DNA of 64,000 nt from Apiotrichum sp. Y4204 (GCA_025531455.1 JAMYHL010000020.1:578245-642244); one strand, 5' to 3'. Positions 1 through 12,852 are shown, counted from the stretch's first letter. Notes: a model not told the origin generated them from the sequence alone. Numbers and translations: made by a program.

Positions 1-3000
1 TGTCAGTCGCGGTGGCCATGCCTCCCGAGACGCGGTGACAGCCCAGCACACCGTCTGCAACAGCCTTGCTCAGAACCTCAGGCCCGGGTGGCTTCTTCCA
101 TTCTGAGACCGAAGCAAAACAATCGACGCACTACACACAGAAGTGCCACACAGCCAACTTACCCCGATGGACACGGTGCGGAGAAAGGGACTGAGACCTG
201 TACGGGTGCGCCTGGGCGCCGAGTGACTGGGGCGACCCCGCGATGCCGACTGCGTCGGGGAATCATAGCGGGAGCGGCGGTGCGTTGCATGTCGCACATT
301 GGAGTCGGAGAGCGCACCGCTCGTCACGGTAGGAACCTCAAACCACGCAGTCGTCGAGGTCGGAGGTGTCTGCGGTTCGCTCTCCCAGTCACTCAATGTC
401 GGACTTGGCGCGAGGCTCGGAGTGTTTCGTGAACCAACATACAGGGGTGTGAGTCGCTCAGACTTGACCTAGAGTCAGGACAGACCAGGACAGACCCAGC
501 ACGCCGCTCACGTTTTGGCCATGCTGAGTGGCGGAATGGGTGGATCGCGAGGTGGGAATCGAGGGAGCCATGAGGGGGAAGATGCGCGGGAAGTTCAATC
601 GAGAGCCAACGCCGTCGCGTGTCGTGTGGCAGAACGCGTAATTGATGGTGTTTGTCGTTGTGATAGTTGTGCGCTGTTGTGTGTGGTGAGGACAAGTGAG
701 TTTCTTGGATTACCGATGCGTTAGTTGGTGCGGAGCGTCAGCCGTCTACACTTCGACAGTCTTATAACATCCTGTTCATCATCTCGACCCAACAGGACTT
801 CCACTATTGTTCTGTGCCAAGATCGTCTTCTTCATGTTCGGAAGACTGACCCGTCTGCGGGTCGTTGGATTGAGTGTGGCTCGTCGTCGTGACCTAGGGA
901 CGCGGGCCATGGCTTGTACCACGTACCACCGATGCGCATTGTTCGGTGAGAGCCTCGCAGAGTAACAAAACGCCCACAAGACCACCGGGTTTCGGCTGCT
1001 TAGGCCTCCGCCTGACCCTGCTAGGTATGGGCCGCGTTCCGTTCAGCGTCCACGGGTTGGGCGGCGACGGTCGCCTGGCCCCGTGGTCAGACATGGAGTG
1101 TGAGCGTACGAAGGCGGTAGACGGAAGGGGAAGGGGAAGGGAAAGGGAGCCCACAGTCAACGACATGTCCATTTGTCAGTCGTGTGGTCAGCCGTACAAG
1201 GTGTCCAAGGGTCAAGGAAACGTCATGAAGGCGCGTGGGCGATGGTGTCGATCGCCAGGCCGCCACCCGCCGCCCGCCGCCACCAGACGCCCTGCAACCA
1301 CACGCAAACTCCACTTGCGCCATCCGTCTGTTGTGGACAATACGTGGTCTGCAGTGCACTGCGGAGCACCTGTTTGAGGCGAGCGAGGCGCGGGCATGCA
1401 GCGGGCTGCGCCGGCCGAGTCGACCGCTGGCTGTACGTGAGGTGTTCGGAATATGCGGCATGCCGAAAGAGGGGAACACACTGCCGCCACCGTGATTGTT
1501 TGTACAGGCAGTCAGAACAATAGCAAACCGTGCCCATGCCGCCGAGGTGAATCCACTGCAGAGCATAAAAGGACAAATGTGTGTTTTGTGTCAGAAACAA
1601 AGGGCCGTTGGGTTGCGTCAGAGGCCGCGAGGCCGTTCTGGGTCGTGCGCGTGCATTCCCTCCCCCACATGTCCTGCGGCCCCTGCGCGCTCGAGCGGCA
1701 GCAGGTCAAGAGCATTACAGCCAAGAGGCGAGAGCAGCAAGGCAGAGATCAGAGAGCGCAAGAGCGTTAGTTGTAAACATGTTGTCTTGGTTCGGTGGCG
1801 TGGAGAAGTGGGAACTATGAGAACAGGAGGTGTGGTGCCGAAAGCCGGATTCTCGCGGTTCTCCGTGAGCGGATCTTCCTGGGTCAGCCTTGGCGTTAGC
1901 CCTCTACACGGACAAAGCTTACCTCACCGAAACCGCACTGTATGCTATGGGAGTCAGCGCTTCTAGAAGCAGGTTAAGCAGTATGCGTATATGCGTAAAA
2001 GAATGCGCATTTCCGTGGAGCAGAAATGCCGTACAGTAATGTGAGAGAACAATGGCAAACAAACAGTGGAAAGGTAGGGAGTAGGTCAGCAAGAACAATA
2101 CCGCTGCACACTGTCAGAGTGACTACCACGCGCCACACACCCTGCCGCCACCTCCCCACCTGGCCACCTGCACGCTGTTAAGCCGCAACGTGACCGGCAG
2201 ACGAACAACATCCGATATCCGCTATTGTGGCTCCTAATGGCCCTGGAAGGAGCCTCTCGAACCCCCTGCATTCGTTCTCGCATTCTCTGGGCACCCCGAT
2301 GCGCGGGCCATCTCAGACGGAGTGATACTCCGGCGTGCACGGTCACTGATGCTGCAGCGTCGTCTCGTCGCTGGCGGCGGCCTCCGCATCTGAGCTTGTT
2401 GAGAGCCGTTTTGATGTCCCTGTGATGTGCAAGGGGCCGAGAGATGTGGTTACGGTTAAACGCGCCGGAAATGCCTCATGGCCTCCTGCAGATCTCACGT
2501 TTCTTCATCGAGCACAGACAATGCAACAGGAGAGCTGTCGCAGGAGTCTCCCATTGTGTGATTTGTGTAGTACAGAGCAGAGTTGTTCTGGAGGTAAGAT
2601 GGGGGGTTGTTCGTCGGGGATTTATACCGGGCCATTTGTAGTTCAGATATTTGTACTCCACAATGATCATCAGAACCTATTGTCGGCTCGGACTCAATCG
2701 AATCGCGACCCCGTCGTTTGTAACTTCTTCTCCCAACTTTGACCTCTCATGCAGAACTCTCCGGCGTCCAACGGTAGCTGTCAAGGGGACAAGGGGAGTC
2801 GAGAGTTCGTTCCACAATAACACCTAACGACGAGAACAATACACAACCTTCAACAATCGCGTCCGAAGACTTTCATTATCATTAAACTCTTTGTGATCCT
2901 GGAATGACAGCGCCAAGACGACCTGATCCTGAGCAGAGCAAGATGTGGGGGATCGACACGGCCCGAACCTGCAGAAGAACAACAGTCTGGACACCCCTAT

Positions 3001-3135
3001 TGTATTCCAGGCCATCGACCGGCGGAGAACGCACAGCGCGAGTCTCTCGGCGACGTCGCGGGCCGCAATTCCTTGTGCCCAGTGTCCAACCTGTGATGGA
3101 AGGTCTCGTATGCGGGGCGCCAGCCTCGAGAACCA
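1..3135. other. Intergenic or unassigned, no supported gene
   Basis: No open frame in this stretch has a recognisable domain, a convincing start and a plausible splice structure. The open frames overlap each other on both strands and have compositions expected of GC-rich non-coding DNA. A purine tract of GGAAGGGG-type repeats lies at about 1123-1147. The left part may be the upstream region of a gene outside the window. Confidence 0.5.
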
Positions 3136-4019
3136 TCACTCACTCTCCGAGCTATCGAAGGACGCGCACACGGCCGCCATCAGCGCCAAGTCGACGCCGG
3201 GCGCAACAGTCACTCGGTACTGGCATTAGCGACCAACAGCTCAAGATGGGCATGAGTTGCCGACGGCAACAGCCCAACACGAAGCCCATTCAGTAAGTTT
3301 ACAACTCACCGGCGCCTTGCCCGTCGCCCACAGCCGCACGTCAAACACCTCGTGGTCGATAAACGCGACCGCCTCGTCGCCAAAGAACACCTGCGCATTC
3401 TTGCCGAGCACCTCGCCGCGTAGCCGGAGCTCGACGTCTTTCCCGTCAAAGTTGCGGAATGTCACCACCATGCGTGGTCCGACTGCGGGTCAGAAAGGAC
3501 GCTTGTGAGGTGGGCTCGGCTCGAGGAGATGCGGAGAGGCGTACTCATTCCCGCGATCCGGCGCCAGAGCACTCACTGCCCATCTTCTTCTCGATCACGA
3601 AGAGCTCGTCACCGTTCTCCGCCACGGCCGCGAACTTGCGTCTTGCCCGCTTCTTTATGAGCGTAAAGATATTGCGGCCATCGGGCGCCGACCAAACTAA
3701 TGTTAGTAGAGAGATTGGTGGGCTCTGGGGTCACGCGACTCGAGCAGTAGATTCTGTACACCGGAACACCCGATATTGTTTTGCTCTCTTTCAGAGTGAT
3801 CGCACTCCTTCCCTCTGACTCACCAGTCTTGTCGTCCGTGCGGAACGGCGTACCACGACATCGAACGACGTCGTACCCCTCGGAATCCAGGATGCGGAAG
3901 CCCTCGACGGGCGTGGAAAATAGACGCTCCCGCATGATTAGTGTGATCTCCTCCGCGAGGCAGTACTCGCGGAACACGCCGACCGGCCGCTGCTGTGGTT
4001 TGAGCGCGGGTCGCGTCAT
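3136..4019 (-). CDS. LOR (LURP-one-related / tubby C-terminal-like) family protein
   Basis: I reconstruct four exons (4019-3824, 3696-3577, 3482-3310, 3219-3136) giving 190 aa; all splice phases agree and introns begin GTGAGT or GTTAGT-like and end TAG or CAG. The product reads like the LOR fold: an N-terminal strand series (REYCLAEEITLIMRERLFST), then FRILDSEGYDVVRC, then FTLIKKRARRKFAAV, and a C-terminal helix ending VTVAPGVDLALMAAVCASF, which is the signature end of this family. LOR proteins resemble phospholipid scramblase and tubby beta-barrels; their biochemical role in fungi is unknown. There is no signal peptide or membrane segment except the hydrophobic barrel-core helix. It lies head-to-tail behind the Efm7-like gene. 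Confidence 0.8.
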
Positions 4020-4641
4020 GGTGAAAGTGTAGATAAGCTGTCAGAGAGGTGTTATTCTTTGGTGTGGTGTCAGTCAAGTGCTGGATCGCGAACAGAAGTG
4101 CAATGGTGGCGAGCATGACCACTCCCCACCAAATCCTAGCAATAGCAAGATCATATGGCTGGCGGTATGGTTCTCAGCGAGCAAGACGCCACCATGCTCG
4201 GGCCTTGTGCACCGTGTGGGTGAAATGAGCCATGTTTGACGTGAAGCTTCGGCCAGCCACGAGACATCTCGGCGCAGTGTGCGGCGCATGCGTCGGGGAG
4301 GCGCAAGAGATCAAGAGTGCTAGATCCGAAAGAGATACGGGCCAGTCCGCAACATGGCCAGTCCGCAACATGTCAAGTAATGTGTTCAGAGTGCGACTGT
4401 GTCAAACTGTACATTGCAGCGATACCCAGAGTACTAGAGGGATCTCACGGACTGACTTGGGAGTCCCGTTATATGCTCTGTACCGTCGGGCCTCAGGTCG
4501 AGGGTGAGGCATTATTCCATTCTTGCTATCAAACTCGCAAAGTCCAGCGAGCTCTACCAGTCACAGCAGCGCGGGTCGCTAGTCTATATTCTGTCAACTT
4601 CCTCTCTCCATATCATCCATACTCTTATCTCTATGTAAAAT
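4020..4641. other. Spacer between EFM7-like 3' end and LOR gene start
   Basis: This serves as the promoter side of the LOR gene and the 3' flank of the methyltransferase gene. It contains a perfect 16-bp tandem duplication at 4341-4356 and 4357-4372. No gene is supported. Confidence 0.5.
4341..4372. repeat. Perfect 16-bp tandem duplication
   Basis: The unit GCCAGTCCGCAACATG occurs twice in direct succession with no mismatch. It lies in the spacer upstream of the LOR gene and may be a recent duplication or a doubled regulatory site. Confidence 0.8.
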
Positions 4642-5472
4642 CTATCGCCGTAAAGTAAAGTACACCACAACGCCGCGCACCTCCCCTTCCCCCTCATCTT
4701 CCCCACTATAATCCTCCCACCCGCCCTCAGGCAGCCAGCGGACCTCGGCGCGTTTCTCGACGCGCAACCCCGCCTCAGACGCAGCAGACATGAAGCGCTC
4801 AACAGGCCCGCGGCCCGTGTGCAGTCCCGCCGCGACGTGTGCCGTGCCCCCCTCCCGGAGGAGCGCGAGGACAGAACCCAGCAGCGCGGCGTGGCCTGCC
4901 GAGGACCACAGCGTGTCGGCCAATATGAGGTCGAAGCCGGAAGACCCCATCTCGGACGCGAGGGCGAGCAGACCAGCCGTGTCCGTGCCCCAGGTATGTC
5001 CGCGGACGGCCCAAGCTCCCGAACCGTGCCGTGCCTCGCCGTCGCCGGTCGTACCAACTTCCTTCCCGCCGACATTGTACGCAAAGTTCCGCCGAATCGT
5101 GCCTACCACATCCGGGTCGTCGTAGTCGGTACACACGACGGTGTGCCCTGCGCGCGCGGCGACGATGGAGGGTAGTCCCGCGCCTGCCCCCAGCTCGATC
5201 ACTGGCGAGTTGAGGGCGAGGGCGCGAGTCGCGATCGCGTCGGCGAGGTACACTGCGCTGAGCCAGAGGTTGTTCGCTTGCAGCGCGGCATACAGGCTTG
5301 CTGGGGGGTGCGGGAGCCAGAGCTTCACCGTGGAGGGAGGGGAGGAGGAGGAGTCATTGTCTGGTGGGGTATATGTCCACGGGTCGGAAGGGGAGGATGT
5401 GGAGAAGCCGATGGGCGGGACGGCGAAGAGCGCAGAGAGGGACGAGTCGAAGATGTCCGCCGTGTCTTCCAT
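4642..5472 (-). CDS. EFM7: Protein N-terminal and lysine methyltransferase, Efm7 type
   Basis: Single exon of 276 aa. It is a seven-beta-strand (class I) S-adenosylmethionine-dependent methyltransferase. Motif I is VIELGAGAGLPSIVAARAG at about residues 91-109, followed by the acidic strand-2 motif VVCTDYDDPD (112-121). The stretch preceding motif I (LQANNLWLSAVYLADAI) is where the family has its nucleotide-pocket helix, and the post-motif FDLILADTLWSS matches the usual strand-4 region. In yeast, Efm7 (Nnt1) methylates the N-terminus and adjacent lysine of elongation factor eEF1A; assignment to that substrate is by family resemblance only, and another METTL21/NNT1-like member is possible. A serine/proline-rich stretch precedes the domain. 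Confidence 0.75.
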   Translation of the reverse strand: MEDTADIFDSSLSALFAVPPIGFSTSSPSDPWTYTPPDNDSSSSPPSTVKLWLPHPPASLYAALQANNLWLSAVYLADAIATRALALNSPVIELGAGAGLPSIVAARAGHTVVCTDYDDPDVVGTIRRNFAYNVGGKEVGTTGDGEARHGSGAWAVRGHTWGTDTAGLLALASEMGSSGFDLILADTLWSSAGHAALLGSVLALLREGGTAHVAAGLHTGRGPVERFMSAASEAGLRVEKRAEVRWLPEGGWEDYSGEDEGEGEVRGVVVYFTLRR

Positions 5473-6294
5473 CGTGAATGGAGGAGGGGATAAGCGTCTT
5501 CAGTCGTTGGAGCGTCTCCAGTTGTCGGAAGCGTTGGGAGGGAGACAATGGGGCAGATGGGGCGGATGAGCCGGTATGGGAATCGAGCGGCTCGAGCGTG
5601 TGCGTGTGGAGTGGTGGAGCGTGTGGGAGCGCGTAAATGGGAGAGAGGGTGTTCGGAGCACGAGCGGCGCGTGTACTGCAACAGACTCGTGAGCTCTTGT
5701 CGTTATTCCGCTCTGGCGTCAAGCGGGTCGCCTGTCGTTGTCGCGATTATGAGAGAGGAGGTCGACCGTGTAATTTTGAAAGTCGGTCTGCCTCCACTCT
5801 GGCTTCCACACGTTATCGCAGTCTATTTTTGGCTGGGCAGGTAAGTGTCAAGTGGCAGCGGCGGTGGTGGTTGAGATGGCGAAGAACATGCAATTGATGG
5901 CTTCCAACCTTGCTGCTTGTCCGTTCAAGACTTGACTCTTTGATTGCTCCAATCGCACAACGCATCGCACCGGGGTTGCTATCTATCCAGAATCTCAGTT
6001 GCTATCTATCTCATCCACAGATTCCACTCTCCAAACGTCACAGTTCACTCCACGCCCATTGCCCTGACGAGTACCCACTCCACACCAACAACGATATGCT
6101 CATACCTGCATCGATAACCTATGTTTGTGGTTTTGTCTATGCACACTTCATATTCCTGACTCTATGGACTGAAACCTGCGGGATACAATTACAGCCCGCT
6201 ATAATGACAAACTTGAGATCTACTTTGCGGGGGGCGCAGCTGATAAGGTGCTAGTGGCTAGCGCGACCACCCCGGAATTGTTTTGGGAACGCCC
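5473..6294. other. Spacer between FAS2 3' end and EFM7-like start
   Basis: Contains the promoter of the methyltransferase gene and the 3' untranslated region of FAS2. I see no supported gene, RNA or repeat. Confidence 0.5.
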
Positions 6295-9200
6295 CTAGTT
6301 GGCAACGGCAAACGCGACAACCGAGGCGTCCGAGTGCGAAAGGGAGACCTTGATGTTCTTGCCCTTGGCGGCGGCGGCGGCGTCACCGGAGAGCTTGACG
6401 GTCGGGCCAGACTCGCTGGCGACAATCTCAATGTCCTTGAGGGGCGCACCAGCACCCTTCGAGGGAACACCGAGGGCCTTGAAGACGGCCTCCTTGGCGG
6501 CCCAGCGGCCAGCGAACGACGCCCTGGGGTCGGGAGCGGACTGGCAGTACTCGATCTCGCCGGCGGTGAAGTTGCGCTCGCGGAAGGTGTCGCTGGTGGG
6601 GACGGCCGAGATAAGCTCGGTGTCGACACCAACACCGGCAACACCCTCGGCCTGGGAGAGGATCGACTTGATCGTCTCGCTGTTGGCGGTGTTGATGGGA
6701 ACCTCCGAAGGAAGCTTGCCCTGGAAGGCAAACGAGCCAGCCTTGGTGGGGGTGGCGCGGGCAAGCGGGTTGAGGAGAACAGGGCCCTCGAGCTCGGGGG
6801 TGTAAGGAGGAGCGTCCTTGATCTGGACAAGGTTGTTGTTCACCATCGCCTGCGAGAAGCGCGAGTACGCGTCGAGCTCACGAACACGGCGCTTCTTCTT
6901 GTAGGCCTCAAGGTCCTGCTGCTCAAGAGCAGCGAAGAGGTAACGGGGGTGGACGATGGCGACCTGGCCACCGACCTGACCGAAACCGAACGAAGTGAGG
7001 AGACCGGCCTCGAGGCGGACGTGCTGGATCGCCTTCGAGGGGTAGAAGAGGTGAGGGAAGGCACGGAGCTCCTCCGAGATGTTGTCGGCGTTGGCGTTTC
7101 CGGGAATAAGGGCCGAGTTGATGGTCTGGAGCATACCGTTGAACATCCAGGCGGCGGCACCACCCTTGGGGTGACCAGTGAGGTACTTCTGGGTGATGAC
7201 AGGAACAGCGTTACCGCGAGTGCGGCCGAGCTGCTCGAACTGGAGGTTGTAGACGCCCGACTCGTTCTTGTCGTTGGCCTTGGTGGAGGTACCGTGGCAC
7301 GAGATGACACCAACCGAGTCGGCGTTGAGGCCCCAAACGGCGAGAGCACGACGGAGGGGGGCAATGTTGGGGTCGGAGCCCTCAAGCATACCGTAGGTAG
7401 CAAGGGCGTCCTTCTCCTGGCGCCTGGCCTCGTTCTCGAGGTGGTGGATGCGAGACTGGAAGAAGGCGTCGTCCTCGGAGCGACCAGAGGCGGCGAGCTC
7501 GTCCTTGAGGAGGTCAATCTCGTTCTCCATCCACTGGGCAATCTGCTTGCGGCGGAAGGCCAGCTGACGAGCACGGTACTTGAGGTCAAGGATGGGGAGC
7601 GAGTCCTTGGGGGTGACCTCACGGGCGGTCGAGAGGATACCACGGCCGGGGGCGGGAACGGAACGACCGGCCTTGTCGGTGTGGGTCGAGGTGTAGGCGA
7701 CGATACCCTGGATGGAGGCACCCATCTCAATGGCAGTCTTGGCGGACATGAGGACGTGGACACCACAGCCCTGCGACTCCATGAAACCAGCACGAGTCGA
7801 GGTCATGGGACGCGAGAACTCGTTGGGCTCACGGCCGTTGGCGAACTCGCTCTCGGCGTTGGAAGTGGCCTTCATGTTGGCGAACTCGAACGAGCCCTCC
7901 TCGGAGAAGTCGTCGTAACCACCAGCAATCATGACCTTGGCCTTGCCAGAGAGGATAGAGTCACAGGCGATCTCAACGGACTGGAGAGCAGTGGCGCAGG
8001 CACCGACGGGGATCTTGACGGGACCCGAGGCGGACATGAGGAGGAGGTTGACCCAACCAGCAACGGTGTTGATGAAGGTCTCCTGGAGAATGTCCTTCTG
8101 GACATCCTTCTCGTCACGGCGGTCCTTGAACATGGCCGAGAGCGAGCGCATACCACCCATACCGGAACCAAGCGAGGTACCGACCTCGGAGGGGTGAACG
8201 TGCTTGTAGATCTCGTAGGGGTCGGTGACACCCGAGTTGATGAGGGCCTCCATGACGGCGACGAGCGCCCAGAGGGCAGTGCGGTCGGTCTGGGCGATAA
8301 TGTCGTCGGGGAGACCGAAGCGGCGGGCGTCCCAACCAGTGGGGATCTGACCGGCAACAACACGGTCAAACTTGACGGCCTTGGGGAGGAGGACACGAGC
8401 GCCCTTCTTGAACTTGACGAACCACTCGCCGGACTCCTGGGCCCAGATGTCAACCTTGTCGCCCTGCTCGCGCTTGAACTTGGCGGCGTCCTCGGCCGAA
8501 ACCTCGAGGGGCTCGAGGTCGTGGTTGAGCTCAATCTCCTGGTTGAAGCCCTTCTTGTTGGGGTCGTAGCCGAAGAAGAGGTCAGGCTCAATGAGACGGA
8601 TACCGGCGTGGGCAAGGATCTCCTTCTCGTAGCGAGAGCGGACGTCCTTGTCGTCAACGGGCTCGCCCGACTTGGCGTCGACCCAGCCGACGTAGAGTTT
8701 GCCGTCCTTGAGCTTGCCGTCAAGGTGCTTGATGAGACCCATCATCCAGGCCATCTCAATGCAGCCCTCAATGGTAAACTCGCCCTTGGCCTCCATCTCC
8801 CAACGGGTACGCGAGGAACCCCAGGGGCCGAGCTCGGCGAAACCAGTGCAGACAATAACCTTGTCAAGGTCAATGAGACCACGGAGGTGGTTGAGGTCCC
8901 TGAGGACGTCGTCGCCCTCAACGGTAGGGAACTCGAGGGTAAGGTTGGCGCGAGGAGCGACAGAAACCTTCTGGTGGAGACGCTCAGCGTCGGCACCGTT
9001 GATGACACGGAAGTCGGCACCGTTGTCAAGGGCAATGGCCTTGCGGAGGTCGGCAACCTTGTTGATGTCGACACGGATCGAGGTCATGACCTCGGCAATG
9101 TTGGCGACACGGTCCATACCACCGTTCAGGTCGGCCCAGAGGGGCTCGATCTGGGTGATGTCGAAGAGGAGAGGGTGCATGAGACCGAGAATGTTGAAAG

Positions 9201-10733
9201 CCATCTCCTTGGCCGAGAAGGTGCGGACACCGAGCTTCTCAAGGCCCTCAGCGACGAAGTTGGTCGCGCTCATGAGACCCGTACCACGGGTCCAGCCGAT
9301 AACGGCACCGGCAATGCAGAGGTATTCGCCCCAAGACTCGGCACCCCAACGGTTGAAGAGGGTCTCGAGCGAGATCTTGGACTCGGAGTAGAGACCGTCG
9401 TTACCGAAGATACCGTGGTTGGGCGAGAGGGGAAGAACAACCTGGGTGGGGCGGGTAACGAACTTGCGGGCAGCCTTCTTGGCCTTGATGGCACCGAGGA
9501 GACGGAGGAGGTTGGTAAGCATGAGACGGTGGGCAAGCTCCGACTTGTCGTCAATGTTGTCAATCTCGCGGCCGTTCTCGGGGAGAGCGGCGAAGGGCAC
9601 GACGTAGTCGAGGTCGATGCCGAGAGTGGTGTAGATGTAGTCGACAAGAGCCTCAACATCCTGCTTCGAGGCACCGTTGAAGGGGACAACGACGAGCTTG
9701 GAGCCCTTGGAGCCGACCTCGTGGAAGATGTTCTTGTAGTAGTCAACGGCCGAGCGCGAGTAGCGCGAGGTGGTCACAACACAGGTGGCGCCACCGGCAA
9801 GGAGGCCCTTGAGGATCTCGACACCGATCGAGCCACGGCCGACACCGGTAAGGAGGGCGGCCTTCTTGGAGAAAGTGACACCAGAGGTGGCAATCTCGGT
9901 AAGAACATCGAGGTAGATGTTGGTAAGCTTCTGGGAGTACGCCCAGGAGGTGCCCGACCTGCGCTTAAGGTGGAGGAAGGGAAGGTGCTCGTCGTCGACC
10001 TCGGTGTGGTCCTCAACGTTGGGACGGAGGAACTGCGACGAGTCGCGGCGGGTCTTGGGAGCGGCCTTGGCGCGCTCGAGGGGGTCCGAAGAGGACTGCT
10101 TGCCGAGGGTCTTGACGACCTCGCCGTACATGGACTTGATAGCCGCCTTCTGGGCGGGGGTAATGGAAGGCTGAGCGTTGACGAGCTCCCAGAGCTTGTC
10201 TGTAGAGGTTAGCCAGACTGCTTTTCGTTCCTTTTGCGGTGACTCACCAATGTCGCTCTGGACCTTCTCGAGGTTGACGGAAGGTTCGACCTCACCGCCG
10301 GAGGCCATCTCCTTGACGTACGACTCGAGCTTGCGGACGTTCTGGCGGGGAATCTCAGAGTACTGAATGTCACCCTTGGCGGAAATCTCGGTGTGAGGGG
10401 CGGTGGGAAGCGCGACGTCGCGGTAGACGGGGTCCTTGTCCATGACCTCCTCGCAGTTCTCGAGGAGGATCTGGCCGAACTTCTTGGCCTTCTCGTAGGT
10501 AGGGCCCTTCGCGGGGTCGATGCTGTTAATGTGGTACCGCATGTAGTCGATAAGCACGGGGTCCGCGCGGTTCATCTACGGGGTTAGTGCCGCCACGGTG
10601 TACGATCTGGCAGCGAGCTCCCCCTACTCGACACTCTGGAGAGCTCGCTCCGGCTGCTACTCACGATAGCAATGCACCGCGAGGTCAGCTCGCGGCGCTG
10701 AAGGTCGTTGTCGGCGGCGGACATGGCTGACAT
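6295..10733 (-). CDS. FAS2: Fatty acid synthase alpha subunit (KR-KS-PPT), lacking the ACP portion
   Basis: Three exons (10733-10665, 10575-10248, 10199-6295) encode 1433 aa. Start is the first of two in-frame ATGs (10733); 10724 is the alternative. Domains in order: the rear part of the N-terminal structural region, starting with RELTSRCIAI joined to MNRADPVLIDYMRYHI, which aligns with the middle of yeast Fas2; ketoreductase with the Rossmann motif LLTGVGRGSIG near residue 245; ketoacyl synthase with nucleophile Cys867 in VGACATAL and histidines 1101 (CHGTST) and 1142 (TGHPKGG); and the C-terminal phosphopantetheinyl transferase from about residue 1315 (GVGVDTELIS, WAAKEAVFKALG). Yeast Fas2 is 1887 aa; the missing roughly 455 N-terminal residues (MPT tail, ACP, first KR part) are on the partner FAS1. 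Functions in cytosolic de novo palmitate/stearate synthesis as alpha6beta6. Codon use is strongly biased to C-ending codons, typical of high expression. Confidence 0.97.
10200..10247 (-). other. FAS2: 48-nt FAS2 intron that is open in frame
   Basis: Begins GTGAGT and ends CTACAG in the gene sense. It is a multiple of three without a stop, so retention would insert 16 residues. Removal restores VQSDI-DKLWELV, which aligns better with yeast Fas2, so I treat it as an intron. Confidence 0.85.
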
Positions 10734-12790
10734 TGCTGCAGCAGGAGGCGGGTCGCCGACGTCGAAGGTGGTTGGAGAGGTTGACCTGGGTGGGTCGGGG
10801 TCAAGTGGAGGCGAGGGGGAGAATGAAGAGAGAAGCTGAGAGGAAGGGAAGAGGTAGTGTAATAAAACAAGGAGCTATGAGAAGGAGGACGAGGATGTGG
10901 TGGGGTGACCCAGCTCGTCGACTTGGCTTGGGGGAGAGGGAAGAGGAGGGGACCTTTCGGAGTGGGGGAAAGGAAAGGTGGAGGAGAGGAGGGGGGATAG
11001 ATGGAGGAGAGACGGAGAGAAGATGTCTATGTCAAGATTGTTGTTACCACGGCGAGCGGAACGAACAGTGCAACACAGAGGGATGGTAATGGAGACAACT
11101 GTCGGCACAACTTGCTCGATCTCTGCGGGGTGGGGAGGAGAGGATCGGAGCGGTCGGAGGTAGTCTTGACAGGAGCAAGAGATGGTGGTGCAACTGCCGC
11201 TGATACTGTTGGCAGGGGGCTGATGGCCAGTGTGGGCCGAGAACCAGGAGAGGACTGGACTGGGCGACTGACTGCAGCTGCTCGGCACTAGGCAGGTCTC
11301 GGGTTCCCACACACACATACACTACACCCATCCACCGAGACTGGGAGATGATACACCATACATTTCTCTACTACGCACCCCTCCGATGTGGGGAGGGAGG
11401 GGAGGGGGAGGAGGTCGAGAGGGGGCAAGAGCCGAGCATTGGGGTGCCAGGGAGTTGGAAGGGAGAGGGAGGAGAGCGGGGGTTGTGGGATGTGTAGGAT
11501 GTGTGGGTTGGGGACAATTGTGGACGCGCGATAGGACCTTTGGTTCCCCCTCCCCAGAGATTGCCCCACTGCAAAAAGACTACAAATCATCCATCCACCA
11601 GCCTGGCAGCCAGCAGGCACACTGTGACGCAAAACCGAGAATCACCTGGCCACGCAGCGGGGCAGCGAGCCGAGCGGCAGCCACGCACGCACTACATGCG
11701 CCATGCACACATACACTACATTGCACCCACATGCCGATCTGCCCGAGCTTGGCCTGTGGTAGCGGGTGGGGGGGGGAACACACAGTGCAGTGGCCCAGTG
11801 GCTCGGAACAACCACAGACAGATTGCCCTGCTGATTGCCTGCTGATTAGCTTTTGGTGGGGGGCAAACGGGCGCCAGGCGGCAAGGGGAAAGATGGGCTG
11901 AGCTCGGCTTTTTGGGGCGGGGGATATGGAGAAATCTCGCCTCTTCTCTCGTCAGGTACGAGCCGCGCCGCGACCCCTCTCACCCCTCTCCTCCACCTTA
12001 ATCTCCCATCAGGGTCCACTCCCACATCATGCCGCACCTCATCCCTCCTTCGGTCCCTTCGGTCCCTGCATCTCCGAACACAACTGTGGTACTGTGTGCT
12101 ATCTGCACTGCAGACACTTGCCGCCGCTTCTTCAAAATCAACCTAGGTCGTCGGTGAGAATAGACATCGATAATTGGCCTTGCTTGCTCCCATTGGGGCT
12201 AGCTTGGGGCGTAGGCGTAGCTAGCAGCAGCTGTGCTTCCCAGGATGTGGGATCGCGCAGGGGCCAGCAGGGAATGCAGATTGATGCACAGGACTGTTGT
12301 ACAGGATAGTCAACGCTTTTCGACCTGCTCCAAATTGAACGTGCAGCGGATTGCCGAATCCGACAGGACAGCCGCGCCGCCCGCTGAGCACATGATGCAT
12401 GGTTGTCAGGCCCCGTCTATGTCTCTCGGGATCTGTGGAGCGGGGGTGACTGTTCGCTGTTGTCACCAAGCCATTGACCGAGGAAACGAAGCAAGAAAAA
12501 AAAGAGCCCACGCCATTCATGATTGCTGATTGCACCATTGGTCGCTGCATCACCGCACCACATCGGGTTGTCTTGTGCGGGGTCGGTTGTTGCGATGCAA
12601 ACCTCGTCTATTTTGTTGGCGGCAAAAGATGACGCCGAAAAAACGGTGCCGGAAAAACGGTGCCTGCCCCACAAACTCCCAGCGGAGAGACGAATCGGTC
12701 TGCGGATCTGCGGCTTCCTGCGGTCTGGGGCCGGCGGATCTCGTCATGTCGCAGAAGTCTGTATCACGTTACAGGTCATTTAGGCGCAGA

Positions 12791-12852
12791 TAAAAAAAAA
12801 AAAAAATCAAAAAAGAAAGAAAATCAAAACAAAAATAAATAAAATAAAAAAT
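12791..12852. repeat. A-rich low-complexity tract
   Basis: A pure A run followed by A-rich sequence with scattered T, C and G, out of character with the GC-rich surroundings. It lies near the middle of the FAS spacer and may be a nucleosome-depleted boundary between the two promoters. Confidence 0.6.

Noticed and set aside
1087..1600. Overlapping open frames of 90-160 codons on both strands
   Set aside because: All frames are open by chance in GC-rich sequence; none has a domain or a consistent splice model.
6283..10212. A 1309-codon open frame on the plus strand, antisense to FAS2
   Set aside because: Same cause as for FAS1. The sequence is Val/Gly/Asp/Leu/Glu-rich with no recognisable fold, and the opposite strand encodes KR, KS and PPT.
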